Of a stretch of 64,000 nt of DNA, positions 40,101 through 52,650 are shown one piece after another. Position 1 is the first letter of the stretch. Each line of letters opens with the position of its first letter. Source of the DNA: Tyto alba (Eukaryota; Chordata; Aves; Strigiformes; Tytonidae); contig NW_024881316.1 of assembly GCF_018691265.1 (NCBI RefSeq), positions 6,818,819-6,882,818 of the forward strand. Direction: 5' to 3'. Below the pieces are notes generated by a model that was given only the letters and a program-made list of their open reading frames with translations, had not been told where the DNA came from and made no database searches. The position numbers and the translations under genes were made by a program.

Positions 40101-42884
40101 GAAGGGATGATGAGAAAGGACTTCAAAGGCTAGTTTTGGGCCAGGAATTAGAGCAGACCAGGGACCATTTTCTGGTGCTCTGGTCGACTGGCACAGTGTG
40201 ACTTGCATCCATACAACTTCTCTACCTTATCTCCAAAACCAGACTGGCCACGTGCAGACTGCTTTTTGAGAACAGACCTTGTCTACTGCTACTTGCTCTT
40301 CTGCAGATGGGGCAGAACTTTGACAGAGACCATGCTAACCATTTAGACAGTAGGAATGAGCAGAAGGCAGCTTTCAGGTCCATGACCCAACCCTGTGTAG
40401 TTTACTAGGAGAGATGTAGCAATAGATACAACAGGAAGACACGAATGAACCCAGTATCATAAGTAGAATGTGCCAAGCACCTGGAATTATTCCCCCAAGA
40501 ATAATGCTTATGGAAATTAACAACATCTTAAAGTATAAATAAGACTGAAAATCCAGACTACAGAAAAGATATCTAAGGCATAATAGCACAAAATCAAAGC
40601 CACTTCAGAAGAGACCACAGACTTGCACAGACTATGAAAAATAGCACAATATGTGTCAGATGAAAAAAGATTAAAGACATGCAGTGGTTCATATCAGTGC
40701 ATGAAAGTTTGCAGGCACCAGTCAAGTATGCACAGCACAGGCAGAGAGGCTAACTGCAGCACGACTTCCTTGGATGAATTTTTTGTAGCAGTATTGCCCA
40801 TCATTGCACCAGAAGATAAATAGACTGTCAACCTGAAAGTAAATGGGACATTTATTAACTTTAAGCTGGGCATTAGAGCACTGAGTCAGTGGGATGTCAA
40901 ATACAATGCTACTAGCATTAAAAGAAAAGAAAGAGGTAGCGAAATGCAATTAAAAATGTATGTAAAACAGAAGTGAAGTTAGACAGTAAACTGCCAAACA
41001 AAAAATATGCAGCAGTAATTTGCAGATGCAAAGCCTTGTCTTCATCAAGAGCATGGTATCACTGAAGGGTCAAGGAATCAAAACAAACACAGGAAAGTCT
41101 GAAGACTTCTTAGCTATTGAGAAGCCCTGGAGAACAGATAGCAGCTGAAACCCCAACAGGTCACCAATTCAGGTTCCTTAAAAAGTTCCACTTAGTCAGA
41201 AGGAACCAGATCAACTAAAAGAGCAGGTTGCAAGCAATCTTCATAAAAACAAAGAAAGGTGTTTTTTTCCTTAAATTTAAATAAAATAAATAGCAAAATA
41301 TCAACTCCAAGAGTAAAAGATCCAAGGCATTCTTGTTTCGTTTCATTTACTCTTTTTTTTTTTTAATAGAAAACCAGGTTCAAAGTGCAAAAATAAGTGG
41401 ATTACAAGGGTTCAAAGGAGTGAACTGGCAAAATTCTTACAAAGCAATATGTTAAAAATTGTAAATCAGTGTTTTACTCAGTCTGGCCACTGACAGAGTC
41501 CAGTGCAGAGAAATTGGGTTTGTGTTTAGTCCATGACACAAAAAGATTCATGTCTTTATTTATAGAAGACCAGTATCAACTGTAAACAATGTCGCACAGA
41601 CCCAAAATCAGTTTAGCAAGCACCACCCTGAAAGTGTGGCAATTATGTTTAAATTACCAATTGATGATTTGCAAATTGATTACAAGCTGAGGGAAACTTG
41701 GTGACGGTGTGAAAAATTTCTAGAGCATTTGATAAAACTTCATTGTATTAAAATCCAAACCTAGAGTTACTATCAAACTGATATTCAAACACTGTTCCAT
41801 TACAGAAAAAGTAGGCTACAGCAGTTCAGGATGAGAATATGATCATTAGTAGTGCAGACTACCTGGGACAGTACATTTCAAGCCCTAAAACAAAATCAAG
41901 GCCTGAATTCATATAAGGGATTTAAAATTATCAGAATGGTAAACTGACAATGTTACTGAAAAAGTATCTTAAAAAAGATAACTGAAAGATAAATCAAAGG
42001 ACTGAAAAATCCAAGAGACAAGCTAGAGATGTTTGGCGTTGCTGCTGAGTAGTGCCATTGGAGAGTTTATCTAGACTTTATCACATGTGCAAAAATACAG
42101 GCTCTGTCAGTCCAAAGAGACCTATATAGTGGGACAGAATAAATTGTCCCTTGGAGTGAAGTAGTCCTCAATTTATTTAAACTGACTAGGAAGATGTCTA
42201 TATTAATTCTAGACTATTATTTAAATTTTCCTGATATAGCATTACTAGATTGTACTACAGTTAAACAGGTGATTATGCAAATATATTTTTGCTAGACATA
42301 GAATTTCTGACAGAGTGTTTAACACTGGGCCACAGTTTACTAGGGAGGACTCGAAACAATTTTCAGTGAAGTATGTGTTTACCAATGTGATGATCTTTAA
42401 AAGGCTATTGTAAAACAATCTGGATCCAAAGAATGTGAACATATTTAATTTAAGCCTTGTTAAATCTGCCTATTCCCTTACAGTTTCTGTCAGCTCAACA
42501 ACAACAACAAAATGTACTTTCTTAAAAGAGTTAAGCATCCCTAGCCAAAATTTACCTTCTTGTGGAAAAAGTAAGCAAGTCAGCAGTCACACCTTTGCTA
42601 TGTTTCTTTATGAGCTAAAGAAATACAACTGTACCCTGAACATGGCAAGTGACTATGCAATTCTTCTTGTGCAGACCACTGGATAAGAGGCTGCTGTTAC
42701 TTATCAGTGCCCCTGCAGAACAAAGAGAATGATAGGGATGACATAGTGAGTAGGTAGATTCATTAACAAAATTGCTCTGTGTCGTGGTTATCAAGGAAAC
42801 TACCTGCGTGCTCTCTTTCTGGCTTGCTTGATTTTATTCATTTGAGCATCTACCTGTTCTGGGGCTAAGTCCATAACTGTCCCA

Positions 42885-43005
42885 CTTTTAAGCCAGATGT
42901 TGGACTACAGAACCTCTGTAAAAATTGAACTAACGTAGTGGGTTAGGCTGAATTCTGGACAGCTGTTCCTCTCTTAAGATTCTGTGATCTTTGGCACCAA
43001 GTGAC
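42885..43005 (+). mobile_element. possible old CR1 3' end (weak)
   Basis: The phrase AGATGTTGGACTACAGAACCTCTG, and about 70 bases later AAGATTCTGTGATC, resemble the last part of a plus-strand CR1 (a 'ttggactagatgatct...ggtcccttcc...gattctgtgat' layout). The intervening sequence is not convincing, so this is only a candidate. Confidence 0.3.
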
Positions 43006-43928
43006 CTGACTGGCTTCTTTTTAAAACAAGATACAGTCTTATCTTTATGTTTATCCTATGTAAAGGCTTAGTTTCCGTTTAACACAACAGAGGCAGGTGA
43101 AATGCATTTTGTCATCTATCAAAGTCATCTGTATCAGCTTGGTTTCCCTAAGCAACTTTCTTTTGCAAAAGATAACTTTTTTTTTTTTTCTTTTTTAAAT
43201 CCTCCATATTTCTTCTTACTTCGAACCACCTACCTGGACACCAAACTAAGGTGTCGGAAGCCATAAAGGTAGGTGGGCTGGTGAAATATTTATCTTAAGC
43301 TTCTTTGGTTGCTTAAGAAGGAGACCAAATGGGACAGGCAATAGACAGCTTTGGTTCAGAAGCCCCATGGCAGTGTTAGTGCATCATTGTACCCAAGCTT
43401 AAAATGCTGTGTGAGGGTGGAGTATGACATCACCCAACCTACCAAGTGGCCTGTTAAGATGGACGCTCTCCAGTGAGGTAAAATATTTCCATTTGAATCC
43501 TGACAGCAGAAAAGGGGAAAAAAAAAAAACAGGTCTTCTACTTCATGTGTACAAAGATCCAGTCACTAGGGTATTATGAAAAAGGTGGATAGAAACACTG
43601 GTACTACCATCCTTTTACGTGAAAGTAACCCATTGTTCCTCCCGCTTCATGTTTGTGCTTTGAACATACCTATGAGATCTAACACAGCAGAAACCTTGCA
43701 GGTTTAGTACTGAATGTTCATGATGTTTAGAACAGAAATATCTATCTAGTTAGTAGCTTAAAGAGCAATGAGAGTACGCTCATGGGAAAACAGAGATCGT
43801 GGAAACTTATTTATGCGACCTGCCAAAGTTATCGTAAGTATTTAAATCTTTAGGAAGCATAATCACTGACCGGTTGAATGTAGACACTTTCAGAATTAAA
43901 CTGTGCTGAAAAGAAACCTCTCTGAACC

Positions 43929-43992
43929 ACCCTGAGGCTTAGGTGTCTGAAAGGGTTCACCTTTCAGCACAGAAGTGCCTAAGCTTCTTGGT
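43929..43992 (+). other. 64-nt pre-miRNA-like hairpin
   Basis: The segment folds on paper into one stem-loop. A closing 3-bp stem (43,929-31 with 43,990-92) is followed by a 2x2 mismatch. A 10-bp stem with one G:T then pairs GAGGCTTAGG at 43,934-43,943 with CCTAAGCTTC at 43,978-43,987. Next come a 6-base 3' bulge, a 3-bp stem, a 1-base bulge and an 8-bp stem (CTGAAAGG at 43,947-54 with CCTTTCAG at 43,960-67) closed by a 5-base loop. Size and shape are close to a short miRNA precursor, but the large bulge is unfavourable and I do not recognise a known miRNA. The reverse strand folds similarly. Confidence 0.45.
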
Positions 43993-44482
43993 TTTGGCAA
44001 AATAACTTAGAAAATTAATGAAGAATGAAGGCAAAAAAACACTTTCATTTGCACACTTGAGAACTATGGCGGTATAGCTACAATATTAAAGGCTTCATTC
44101 TGTGCAGTCAGAAAAAAAAGGGATAATTTTTCCTTTTAGAATTGATTGATAAACAAACAATAATGGAAAATATAATTTTCTTTTAACCAATCTATCTTCT
44201 TTTTCCAGCAAAACAGAAAACCTGAAATATTCAAACTTTGTTAAGACCAAAAATAAGTATTTTGCTCTGGAGTTATTTAGCCCTTTTGTTTAAGCTTCAT
44301 TTTAAAAGAAGAATGTATGCTTGAAATAAAAAATATAAGTACTTTACTTCTAAACATCAGAAGTGGTTTTATTCTTGACAACATTTTCACTGTAAAACTT
44401 TTAAAAATAAATATGCCATTTTTTTCTTAAATGCTCTTTTTTTTTTTTTCCAGCTGAAGCTATAGGGCATATTCTGTATTTA

Positions 44483-44553
44483 AAAACAAAACCAAAACCA
44501 AAAACAAACAAACAAACAAACAAACAAACAAAACAAAAACAAAAAACAAAACA
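44483..44553 (+). repeat. (CAAA)n microsatellite
   Basis: The tract is built of CAAA units with a pure run of about eight units in the middle, flanked by AAAAC/CAAAAAC variants. It contains no G or T. Confidence 0.9.
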
Positions 44554-46685
44554 TGTTTAACTTACCAAAAATTCAAGTTTTTGAGCAAATTACTAATTGT
44601 CAAGAGCCTTTTGTCTGGCTCTGCCAAAGAAAGAGAATCAGTACCATTCCACTGCTACCATAAGATTGTCTTTGTGGTACTGTAGCTGCTAATAATAAAA
44701 TTACTTTTTGTACTAAAACTCTTAAGGGAGCTGTTGCCATGAAGAACCAAAACAGCAGATGTTACCCAATATAAGTACTGGTAAGTATCAACTGAAAAAA
44801 TAACACACAAAAGATAATACAAGCACTTAAGCATTAGGAGATACAAATAAGCACAAAAGTGTATGCTATTTTCAAGAAAATATGGTACCCAAAGGCACTA
44901 ATTGACTCCGTGGACTAAATAATGTATTTAGCAGTGTGAAAACAAAGCCTTTATCAACTTAGAGGAGTACAAAGAGCATCAAAACTCACTAGCTCTTTTT
45001 CCTTCCAGTAAATAGCAAAACTGATTCAAAAACAATTTTTAAAAGAAAATTCTAGTCAGAGGCCACTCATGCTACAATTTTAAAAAATATAATTAGGGAA
45101 GGGGAGCGAGGAGAAATTTTCTATGAGAAGGATTTAATATTCCCCTTATGCTACTGGAAAAGTTTTATCACAATAATAGTCATATGGTAGTTATCTTTAA
45201 TGGCTCCAAATTCATGCCCTAATGACTTTCTTGGAAAACTGCAAGACAAAACTCAGGATTGGGTTTGCATGCTTTTAAAAAGTACTATTTCACAGGAATG
45301 CATATTGTAATGAAACTTCCTTGTTAAAGGAAGCACTGCTTAAACAAACAAAAAATTCTAGGATGAATCCAAGTTTTAAGATTCATTGCTTTCAGCAAAA
45401 GTGCTTATGACAAAAATCAGAAACCTAGAAGGTGGATCCCCTGCTGGCACAGAATTGATGCAACTCCGTATACCTCAGGTTGAATAGTTTGCTGCTAGAT
45501 GGCCCTTGTCAAGGAGAAGAAACATATGTAATGTATTTAGAACAAAGGCAAGGGCATGGCAAAGAAAGCCAAACAGGAGACTCCTCGTGTCAGAGAGGAT
45601 GTGAACATCTGAAAGGAACTTCTGGAAGCTATTTTGTGTCCTTGTGACAAAATTCACATTGTGACTCAAGCTGTTCCACAGTAATTCTAGGTAACTCATG
45701 CACACTAGAATTAACCCATTATGCAAAGACTGTCCGACGCTTATGCTGAGAAATAGGCCCTGTTCTTTTTTTAATAATCCCTTACCAATGAGAATTTGTG
45801 CTCTGTGTGCATGAGCAGTGGTGGATAGGCGGTTGCACACAAAGGAGGAGAGAGAGCAATATAACCGATATAGTAGTGGAAAATAAACTTTTTCAAGAAA
45901 ACACGGGACATGGAGGAAGCAGGGACGGAATTAGAGGATTTACATTTGCATGGCTCTTCCTTTTGTTCCCCTCCTCCCAAAAGACAGCTACTCATTATTG
46001 TTCTGGAGTGTGGGCTCAGAGCTATGAACTGGTGGTAGGTAGTAAATGAAGGCTGATAATCAGAGCAGACTGGTACTTGGGTTGAGTACTGATAAAGAAG
46101 ATCTGAACCTAATGGCTTAAGCGGTTCAAAGGGTGTAATAGAGGTCCTTCTCCAAGGACTGAATTTCACTCTTGTGAATGTTATGAGCATAAGAATATAA
46201 TACAAAGTCAAATGGAGAAACGGGAAGCAGGTCTTGCGAACTGTGCTCAAACTTGGAGAAATGAACAGGATGCAAAAAAAGGAGGGGGTTTGTTCCCTTT
46301 CTCCGTATCTTTATTTCTTCTCCCCTCCTCTGCTTTATGCACAATGGTAAGAATTGCACTACAGGCCTGCATACACTTTCCAAGTAAGAGCTGTGGTCTA
46401 TGACAAAAAGTGAATGACAAATTAGGAACATGGGAAATCAGATAGATGAAGACTGGCCTTTTTTCCATTTGCCTATTCAGTAATTCCCTATTTTAAATAC
46501 ACAATATTGAGTAACTCACGGAGGCTTCAGAGTACGTATGAGAATGACTTTCCAACAGCGACAGACAAGATTCAGAATGAAAAATTTCACTGCCAGGCAA
46601 GAAAAATTTGCAATAATTTTCTGTAATACAAGCAGACTTTTTTAGCACTTTTATTGCAGAAGCAATTCTAAATAACAGAGCTTGT

Positions 46686-46759
46686 CTTATAATAGCATTT
46701 CTATAATAATGGTGTTTTATAACAGAAGTGCTATTATTACAGAAATGGTATTATAATAG
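46686..46759. repeat. AT-rich imperfect inverted repeat (hairpin)
   Basis: The left arm 46,686-46,712 and right arm about 46,731-46,757 are reverse complements over about 25 bases with two or three mismatches, separated by about 18 bases. A further related unit (TAGCATTATTATTGTAGAATC) follows at 46,759-46,780. This could be a remnant of a small hairpin-type element or a local inverted duplication; no terminal repeats or target duplication were identified. Confidence 0.65.
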
Positions 46760-49229
46760 TAGCATTATTATTGTAGAATCTTTTCCATAACAGGAGTGCT
46801 AAATAAGCCCGTTTGTATTATAGAAAATGATTGCAAACTTCTTACATGGTGCTGAAAATGCCTAAGCCTTTATGTCTAATGTGATCCAGATTTTAAGAAG
46901 GTTCATGGAAGTCTAAAAAAATCTTTCAAAAGGAATCCATGCTGCAGACCAAATGAAAACCTTGGCATGGCTCAGCAAATGGTGTATCTGTCACCAAATT
47001 TTTAATTCTAGCTCAAATTCCAAACCAAAAGTGGTTCAATGCAGAAGTTAGCAGAACATGCCTTTGGAAAGAGTAAAATATTTTCAGTGTTGGAATAAAG
47101 CACTAAAATATTGGAATATCATCTGAGGTGATAAAAAGATGTAATATTCAATAACAGTTATACAGCAAAAATGCTTTGGAAGAAATCCTATATCTATATC
47201 AACTACATTAATATAAATTTCACTCATCATTCAATAACGTACATATTGCTTTGCCATATACTTAGGAAGTATTCATCTAAAGAATTTAACTGGATATATA
47301 GGAAATGAATAAGTAAATTTTAGTTTATAAAATTCAACTTCTTTTTATTAAAGTTATCTGGTAATACTTCAGTGCTGAGATTCTAGTGCAGTATAGAAGA
47401 CAGAAAGAATTTAAGTTCCAAAGCTACTGACCTTTTTAACATTAAAATAAAATCCTATATACTTCTAGGTTGATACAATCAGATTATACCATCTGGTTAG
47501 GATGGAGTCTATGAAACAGTAAAGTAAGGAAATTCAATAAACTCATATCCTCTGCAGGCATTTTTACATTTTTTAGACTGTCATGAAAGCTTTAGATGTG
47601 TGTTTGTATGAAATGAACTTACTTTATTATTGATTTCAGGCAGAAAAGAGTTTTGCTGGATCTTTTTTTGCAGCCTGCATTGCTATACAGAGTAGTTTTC
47701 TTTACAGCAATGGTCCTAGCTCGTAATCACAAATGAAAATTTTCATGAGCTTTTTTTTTTTATATATATTGAAAGATAATGTATGACACTGAAAACCATA
47801 GTTTAAAATGCATATTTAAGAAATAATTGTAACGTAATAAAAGCAAAAGTTATTGATTGCGTTTTTAAATTAAGTTTCTGAAATACGCATTCCAACATTT
47901 GGTGTGCTTACAACCCATGTAATCAACAGAGATTATATATTCATTCCAAAAATAATGGTAAAAGATTTGCAAAAATGATCTTGCAAAAAACCCACAAAGC
48001 TAACCCTAACTCTTCTGCTTCCTCTGTGTTTATGATTACGATGTTTAATCACAGGAACAAATATTCTTACGTTCAAGTCCTTTGCCTCATCCAGGGTTTA
48101 ATTCTGCACACGCTGAAGCTGAGGATCACTCAGTCGCTCTGAAAGATATTTGACAATATTGCTCCTTCTCTAAAACTCAGCAGAGCGTTTTCTCTCCCTA
48201 CCCTTGGCTTTCTTTCTCTCTCTGATTTTTAATTCTTCCCACTCACTAGTTAGCCACGTTACCAGTAAAGTTCATCACACTGCTATTTTTTCTGTTGCTC
48301 CTACACATTTTATTTCACAGCCTGCCTTGTGTTTCAATACCAGTTTCAAAGTTAATACACCAGCTGTTTAACTTCTCATTCAAGTCCCTGCAAAGTCCTG
48401 TCAGTTTCCCTATATCAAAATACTACTAACGGTGCAGGATTCATGATGATGTTGTCAAAGAGAAAAATTCAAATTGACACCAGGTATGGCCTTTCAATAC
48501 ATCTTGTTTCCCCGATTTTTTATGTTATGTAGGCTCTTTGGGGCATAAAATGTCTGTTTCTGTCTTTTTCATAGGAAAGAATATACATATATTTATGAAG
48601 AAGTGACAATGAGAAATCAGGGAGAATACCAGGATGCCGCATTCTTCCTAAATAGCCTGTTGGCAGAACTTTATACAGGGAACTTTCTGAAGTACCCCCT
48701 CATGCCATGCTCTCTCCTGCCAATTCTATCTTGTTTTCCATAGCACCAAAATCACTGGCATTCTCTTCAAGGATCTGCAGTTATCCTGCAAAATACTTTT
48801 CTCAAATATTTCATTTTGGTTTGGCAACTCCGTACATACATGCTACACTTGGCTGCTGCAAGTCCAGTCCATGCCTAGCTTAAGACACTGTTTTATTATC
48901 TCCTCATACTGTTTTTAAACTCTTGACACATGAATTTATAAATTAGGAAATGAAAGTAAATGCCTAAGTTTTTTCACAGTCTGTTGATGTAATACTAACT
49001 AGCAAAACAATATGCTCTCCCTACCAGGCTTCCTACGCCCCATAAGCAAATCCAATTCAAAATGAGATCACGGTACAGTGACCTCATTCTGAATGTTACC
49101 TTATGCTTTTGGCAGCCCAGAAGAAAACACCCCTAGCTCTTGTGCTGTGTTTCGATCTCTTTGAATGTCTCCAGGGGTTTGTATATCTGCTGAAAAGCTC
49201 TCTGCAGCCCTGAATACACCAAAAGAGGA

Positions 49230-49530
49230 AAGGGAAGCAAATGTGGGGAGGGGGGCAGGAGAAGGGAGGGGTGTGAAAAGTGGGGATTAGTTGATGAAAA
49301 AATGTCAAGCTGCCTGCAGTGGAGGCAAGAAGGGGTCGAGGGTAATAAAGCCAATTAGTGGAGCAGAGGATAAGAAGCCATATTTGAAATAAAGGAGTGA
49401 TAATTTTAAGCAGCAAGGGAGAGATTAGAATACCGAAGTGCTAATGGTATGCAGTTTGGGAAGGAGATGGTAAAGTATTGGATCAAGAAATACAAGAAAA
49501 AAACAAATACAAACCCTAACATTTCTCCTA
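49230..49530 (+). repeat. dispersed duplicate, copy B (unclassified)
   Basis: This is the second copy of the segment at 17,286-17,590, in the same orientation. The core at 49,321-49,470 shares a series of collinear blocks with copy A (GGAGGCAA, GAGGGTAA, AAAGCCAATTA.TGG, GTGATAAT, AGGGAGAG, ATTAGAATA, GAAGTG, GGGAAGG). The sequence upstream is G-rich in both copies (here GGGGAGGGGGG), and downstream is A-rich in both. No coding potential is shared: frames are broken by indels that differ between copies. Confidence 0.7.
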
Positions 49531-51137
49531 AATGCTTAAATTAATGCTGCTTCATTTCCGTACTAGCCTCCATGCTGAATGATGCACAGACTATACAGAT
49601 CTCCTGACTCCCTTGCTTCCTTTGCTTGCAGTAGGATTCTTGCACATATGAATGTTTCTTCCTCATTTCCAAGAAAATTCTTTCCTTTGTCTTTTATAAT
49701 AAACTGATTTACTAGAATTCCTCTTAACTAATGTCATTCTATTTTGTATGGTCTTACAAATATTCAGTGTCAAGTATTACTTTAAAATAACCTTATTTTC
49801 TATTTTGAAGTACAACCTATAATTACTCATTTTATTTTGTAGGCTATTTGCTGGTATATTACTAACTTTTTTCCATATTTTACACATCTGGATACTTGAT
49901 AACAACCATGCAGAAAGGGCACAATGCAAAATTTAGGCTTAATTTAGATTCTGCTTCTATTATACTTTTTTTTTTTTTTTTACATACTTCAGTCACTGAA
50001 TACACTGGCTTTGTTTTTCAACTCTGTCAATGGTCTTAAAGAATAGAATATATGCAAAACATCCCAGTCCTCACTGCTTTCTAAAGTAACTTTCACTCCC
50101 TACATTGTCAGTTTACATCAGGGGCACACCTGTAACATAAATTTATGGCATTTATGTACTTAACAGCATTTTTGTAGTTATTGGGCTTTACTCACACATC
50201 TTGAACAATATATCCGGAACTTAAATAATTTTGACTCCCATTTTGTTGTACTTCTATTCAGATATAACTAGCTTGAATGTAAACAATCAAAGATTCAGAG
50301 CACACAGTATTTGTCAGTCAAATAACAGCAAGGCTAAACTCTGTATTCCTAAAATTAAAACACAGATTGACTTCAGCAGGATCAGCATTCACCCCATGAA
50401 TTCAACATCTCATGTTCACTAAAGAAGCAAGCATAAAATTCCTGTATCAGAGACAATCTTTTCCAGGAAAAGGTCTAAAAAATTACATGAAATTGAAATA
50501 ATGTAAGGGGTGTTTTGAAAAAAACTGATTAGTTGGGTAGTAAAGAATCACCGTGAGTCAGAAGTAACCACCTATAGTTTTAAAGGAACTCACACATAAA
50601 ATAGCTAGTCTATTAACTGCAGTATGTAAATGACCATTTAAATCTGCTTTCGTACAAGGGAAAGTGAGATGGCATATATAACAGCAATTCATTACAATGT
50701 CTCGAGAAGTGATCTGGGAACCAAAGACTAGAAGTCTGACTTCTTTGTCAAACAAACTGTTACAAATTAAAATTATGAATATTTTGGTAAGCACGTGGAA
50801 CACCAGAAAGCAGAGCTTTTGTAAAGGGAATTGATGTTTCACAAATCTATTAGAGGTTTTTGAGACGTATGATATGGGTGAACTCTTGGATATATATTCC
50901 TCACCAAGGATTTAAAAAGCAAATAGCAAATATTGGGGGTAAAATAGAAGGTACTTTTTGAAACTCATTATTGTTTAAAAGACAGCAAACAATATACCAA
51001 ATTAAGAGAGCCTATCTAACCTTAAATTAAACCTAATTTTAAAAATGGGGCAAATACTGATATGAAAAGCAATGGGATGACCCAACAATTTTCCACATAC
51101 CATATCTGCTAACTACAAATAGTTACAGAAAGAGTAA

Positions 51138-51748
51138 AGAATTACAAAATAATTTCGGCTGGAAAGTCATCTGTTCCCACTTAAAGCAGCACCATTTTGA
51201 AGTCAGATCAGCCGTGTCTGGGTGCATTTTTAGTATCTCCAAGGATGAGAGTTACAAAACTTCTTTGCAACCTGTTCCAGCACTTAATCACCCTTGATGG
51301 AACAAAACAAAACAAAACAACTTTTCACAGTCCAATTGGAATTTCCCTTTACACAGCTCTGATCTTTCCACTGTGTACCTCTGAGAAGAGTCTGACTCTG
51401 TCTAATCTGTAATGTCCCACTGGTAGTTCGAGCCAGTGGTAAAGTCCTCCCTGGGCCTTCTTTCCTTAAGGCCAAATAAACTCACCTCTCTCAGCTGCTC
51501 TTTCTATGTCTATGTATACTCTTTTACTGGAGCATAAAATTAGGCACAGTACTCCAGCAGCACCAAAAGTGCTGAACAGAAAGGAAAAAAAATACTTCCC
51601 TCCACCTTTGGACTATGTAATCGGCTTTTGTTGCTGCAAGGGTACCATGCTGATTCATATTCAGTTTGTCCACCAGGACCACCAGACTCTTTCCTACAAA
51701 GTTTCTGTTTATCCTGTCAGTACCCAACTAATTCACAATACTGAGTGA
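51138..51748 (-). mobile_element. CR1 LINE fragment, old copy
   Basis: This is a minus-strand CR1. The 3' side begins at about 51,138 with AGAATTACAAAATAATTTCG followed by GCTGGAAAG, a degenerate CR1 end. It continues with recognisable 3'UTR phrases (CAACCTGTTCCAGCAC near 51,270). It then carries remnants of the ORF2 C-terminus on the minus strand, including a LVVLVDKLNMNQ..LAATKA type stretch near 51,650-51,700. The sequence is much more diverged than the copy at 19.75 kb, with many stops. The right boundary at about 51,748 is where similarity fades. Confidence 0.8.
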
Positions 51749-51884
51749 CCAACTGATAAAATAGCAGATGGATTTCAAAGTAGTGGATATGAAGAACATA
51801 GGTGGAAAAGTCAAAATAACTTTAAATAGACTCCTTGGTTGCCACTCAGGAAAGATTTCTGAAGATATTGCATATAATTCACAG
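51749..51884. other. spacer between CR1 fragments
   Basis: About 135 bases with no recognisable CR1 similarity separate the two fragments. They may be the original host sequence between two insertions or a CR1 part too diverged to see. Confidence 0.4.
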
Positions 51885-52650
51885 AAGCAGAGAACTGTTT
51901 AAGTTCTCTTATTGAGGCCAAACAACTCCAGCTCTTTTAGCCTTTTTAAGTGACATGAAAGGTACTCCAATCCCTTAGTCATCCAGAACTGGAGCTAGCA
52001 GTCCAGATTTGTCTCACCCGTGATGAGAAGAGAGCAAGGATCACCTCTCACAGCCTTCTGGCAATGGCCAGCCTAATGCAGCCTGGGATGTTGTTGACCT
52101 TCTTTGCTGTGATAATGGATTTCTTGTTCATGGTCAGTTTGCTGTCCACCAAGACCCTAATGTCCTTCCAGCTGGCCAGCTGCCCGTGTGTACTGGCGCC
52201 TAAGGATACTATTTCCCAAGGGCAGGACGCGGCATTTCCCTTTGCCAAACTTCATGTGATTCAACTCAGCCCCATTTCCTCAGCCTGTCCCCGTCCCTCT
52301 GAACGGCAGCACACATCTCAGTTTGGTGCCATCTGCAACCTTGCTGAGGGTACACTCTGCCCCATCATCCAGGTCATTAATGAAAGTGTCCATCAGTATT
52401 CACCCCGCTACCAACCCCTGATAAACACCACTAGGTACACCACTAATGACTTGGTTCCAGCTGCACTACCTGCCACTGGTCACAGCCCTCCGTGCCTGTG
52501 CACTAATCTAACTCATACTTAGCCAGCTTGTCTATGTGGAGACATTGTTAAAAGTCTCAGTGAAGATAAAACTTCAGTTGTTTTCCCCTCATCCGCCAAA
52601 ATAGTCAGGCAGTTCAATTCCATGAACTGATCAGCAGTGGTCATGAAGGA
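51885..52650 (-). mobile_element. CR1 LINE fragment, second old copy
   Basis: This minus-strand CR1 begins inside the element (the 'ggccaaacaactccagctctttt' type stretch near 51,916), so its 3'UTR is missing. It extends through the ORF2 C-terminus and reverse transcriptase to about 52,650. Minus-strand reading gives VLVDSKLTMNKKSI..AKKVNNIPGCIR near 52,100 and FINDLDDGAECTLSKVADGTKL near 52,345. The catalytic FADD box is therefore changed to VADG. The stretch that matches VLVDSKL also occurs in the fragment to its left, so the two are separate copies. Confidence 0.8.

Larger units (their letters stand above)
37116..49229. other. unique AT-rich noncoding DNA
   Basis: No gene is seen. The longest open frame in the window (159 codons, minus, 45,771-46,250) lies here. 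It overlaps frames of 63-121 codons in other frames, shows no domain or signal that I recognise, and is within what chance gives in 64 kb. Hairpins, the CAAA tract and a possible CR1 end are listed separately. T homopolymers occur near 41,350, 43,179, 44,438 and 47,751. Confidence 0.55.

Noticed and set aside
45771..46250. Longest open frame, 159 codons, minus strand
   Set aside because: Several other frames are open across the same 700 bases on both strands, no domain or compositional signature is seen, and roughly one frame of this size is expected by chance in 64 kb of double-stranded sequence.
49236..49270. G-rich run considered as a second G-quadruplex
   Set aside because: One loop is eight bases long, so it just misses the usual definition; it is noted under the duplicate segment instead.
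52064..52522. 152-codon plus-strand frame
   Set aside because: It is the antisense shadow of the older CR1 fragment on the minus strand.
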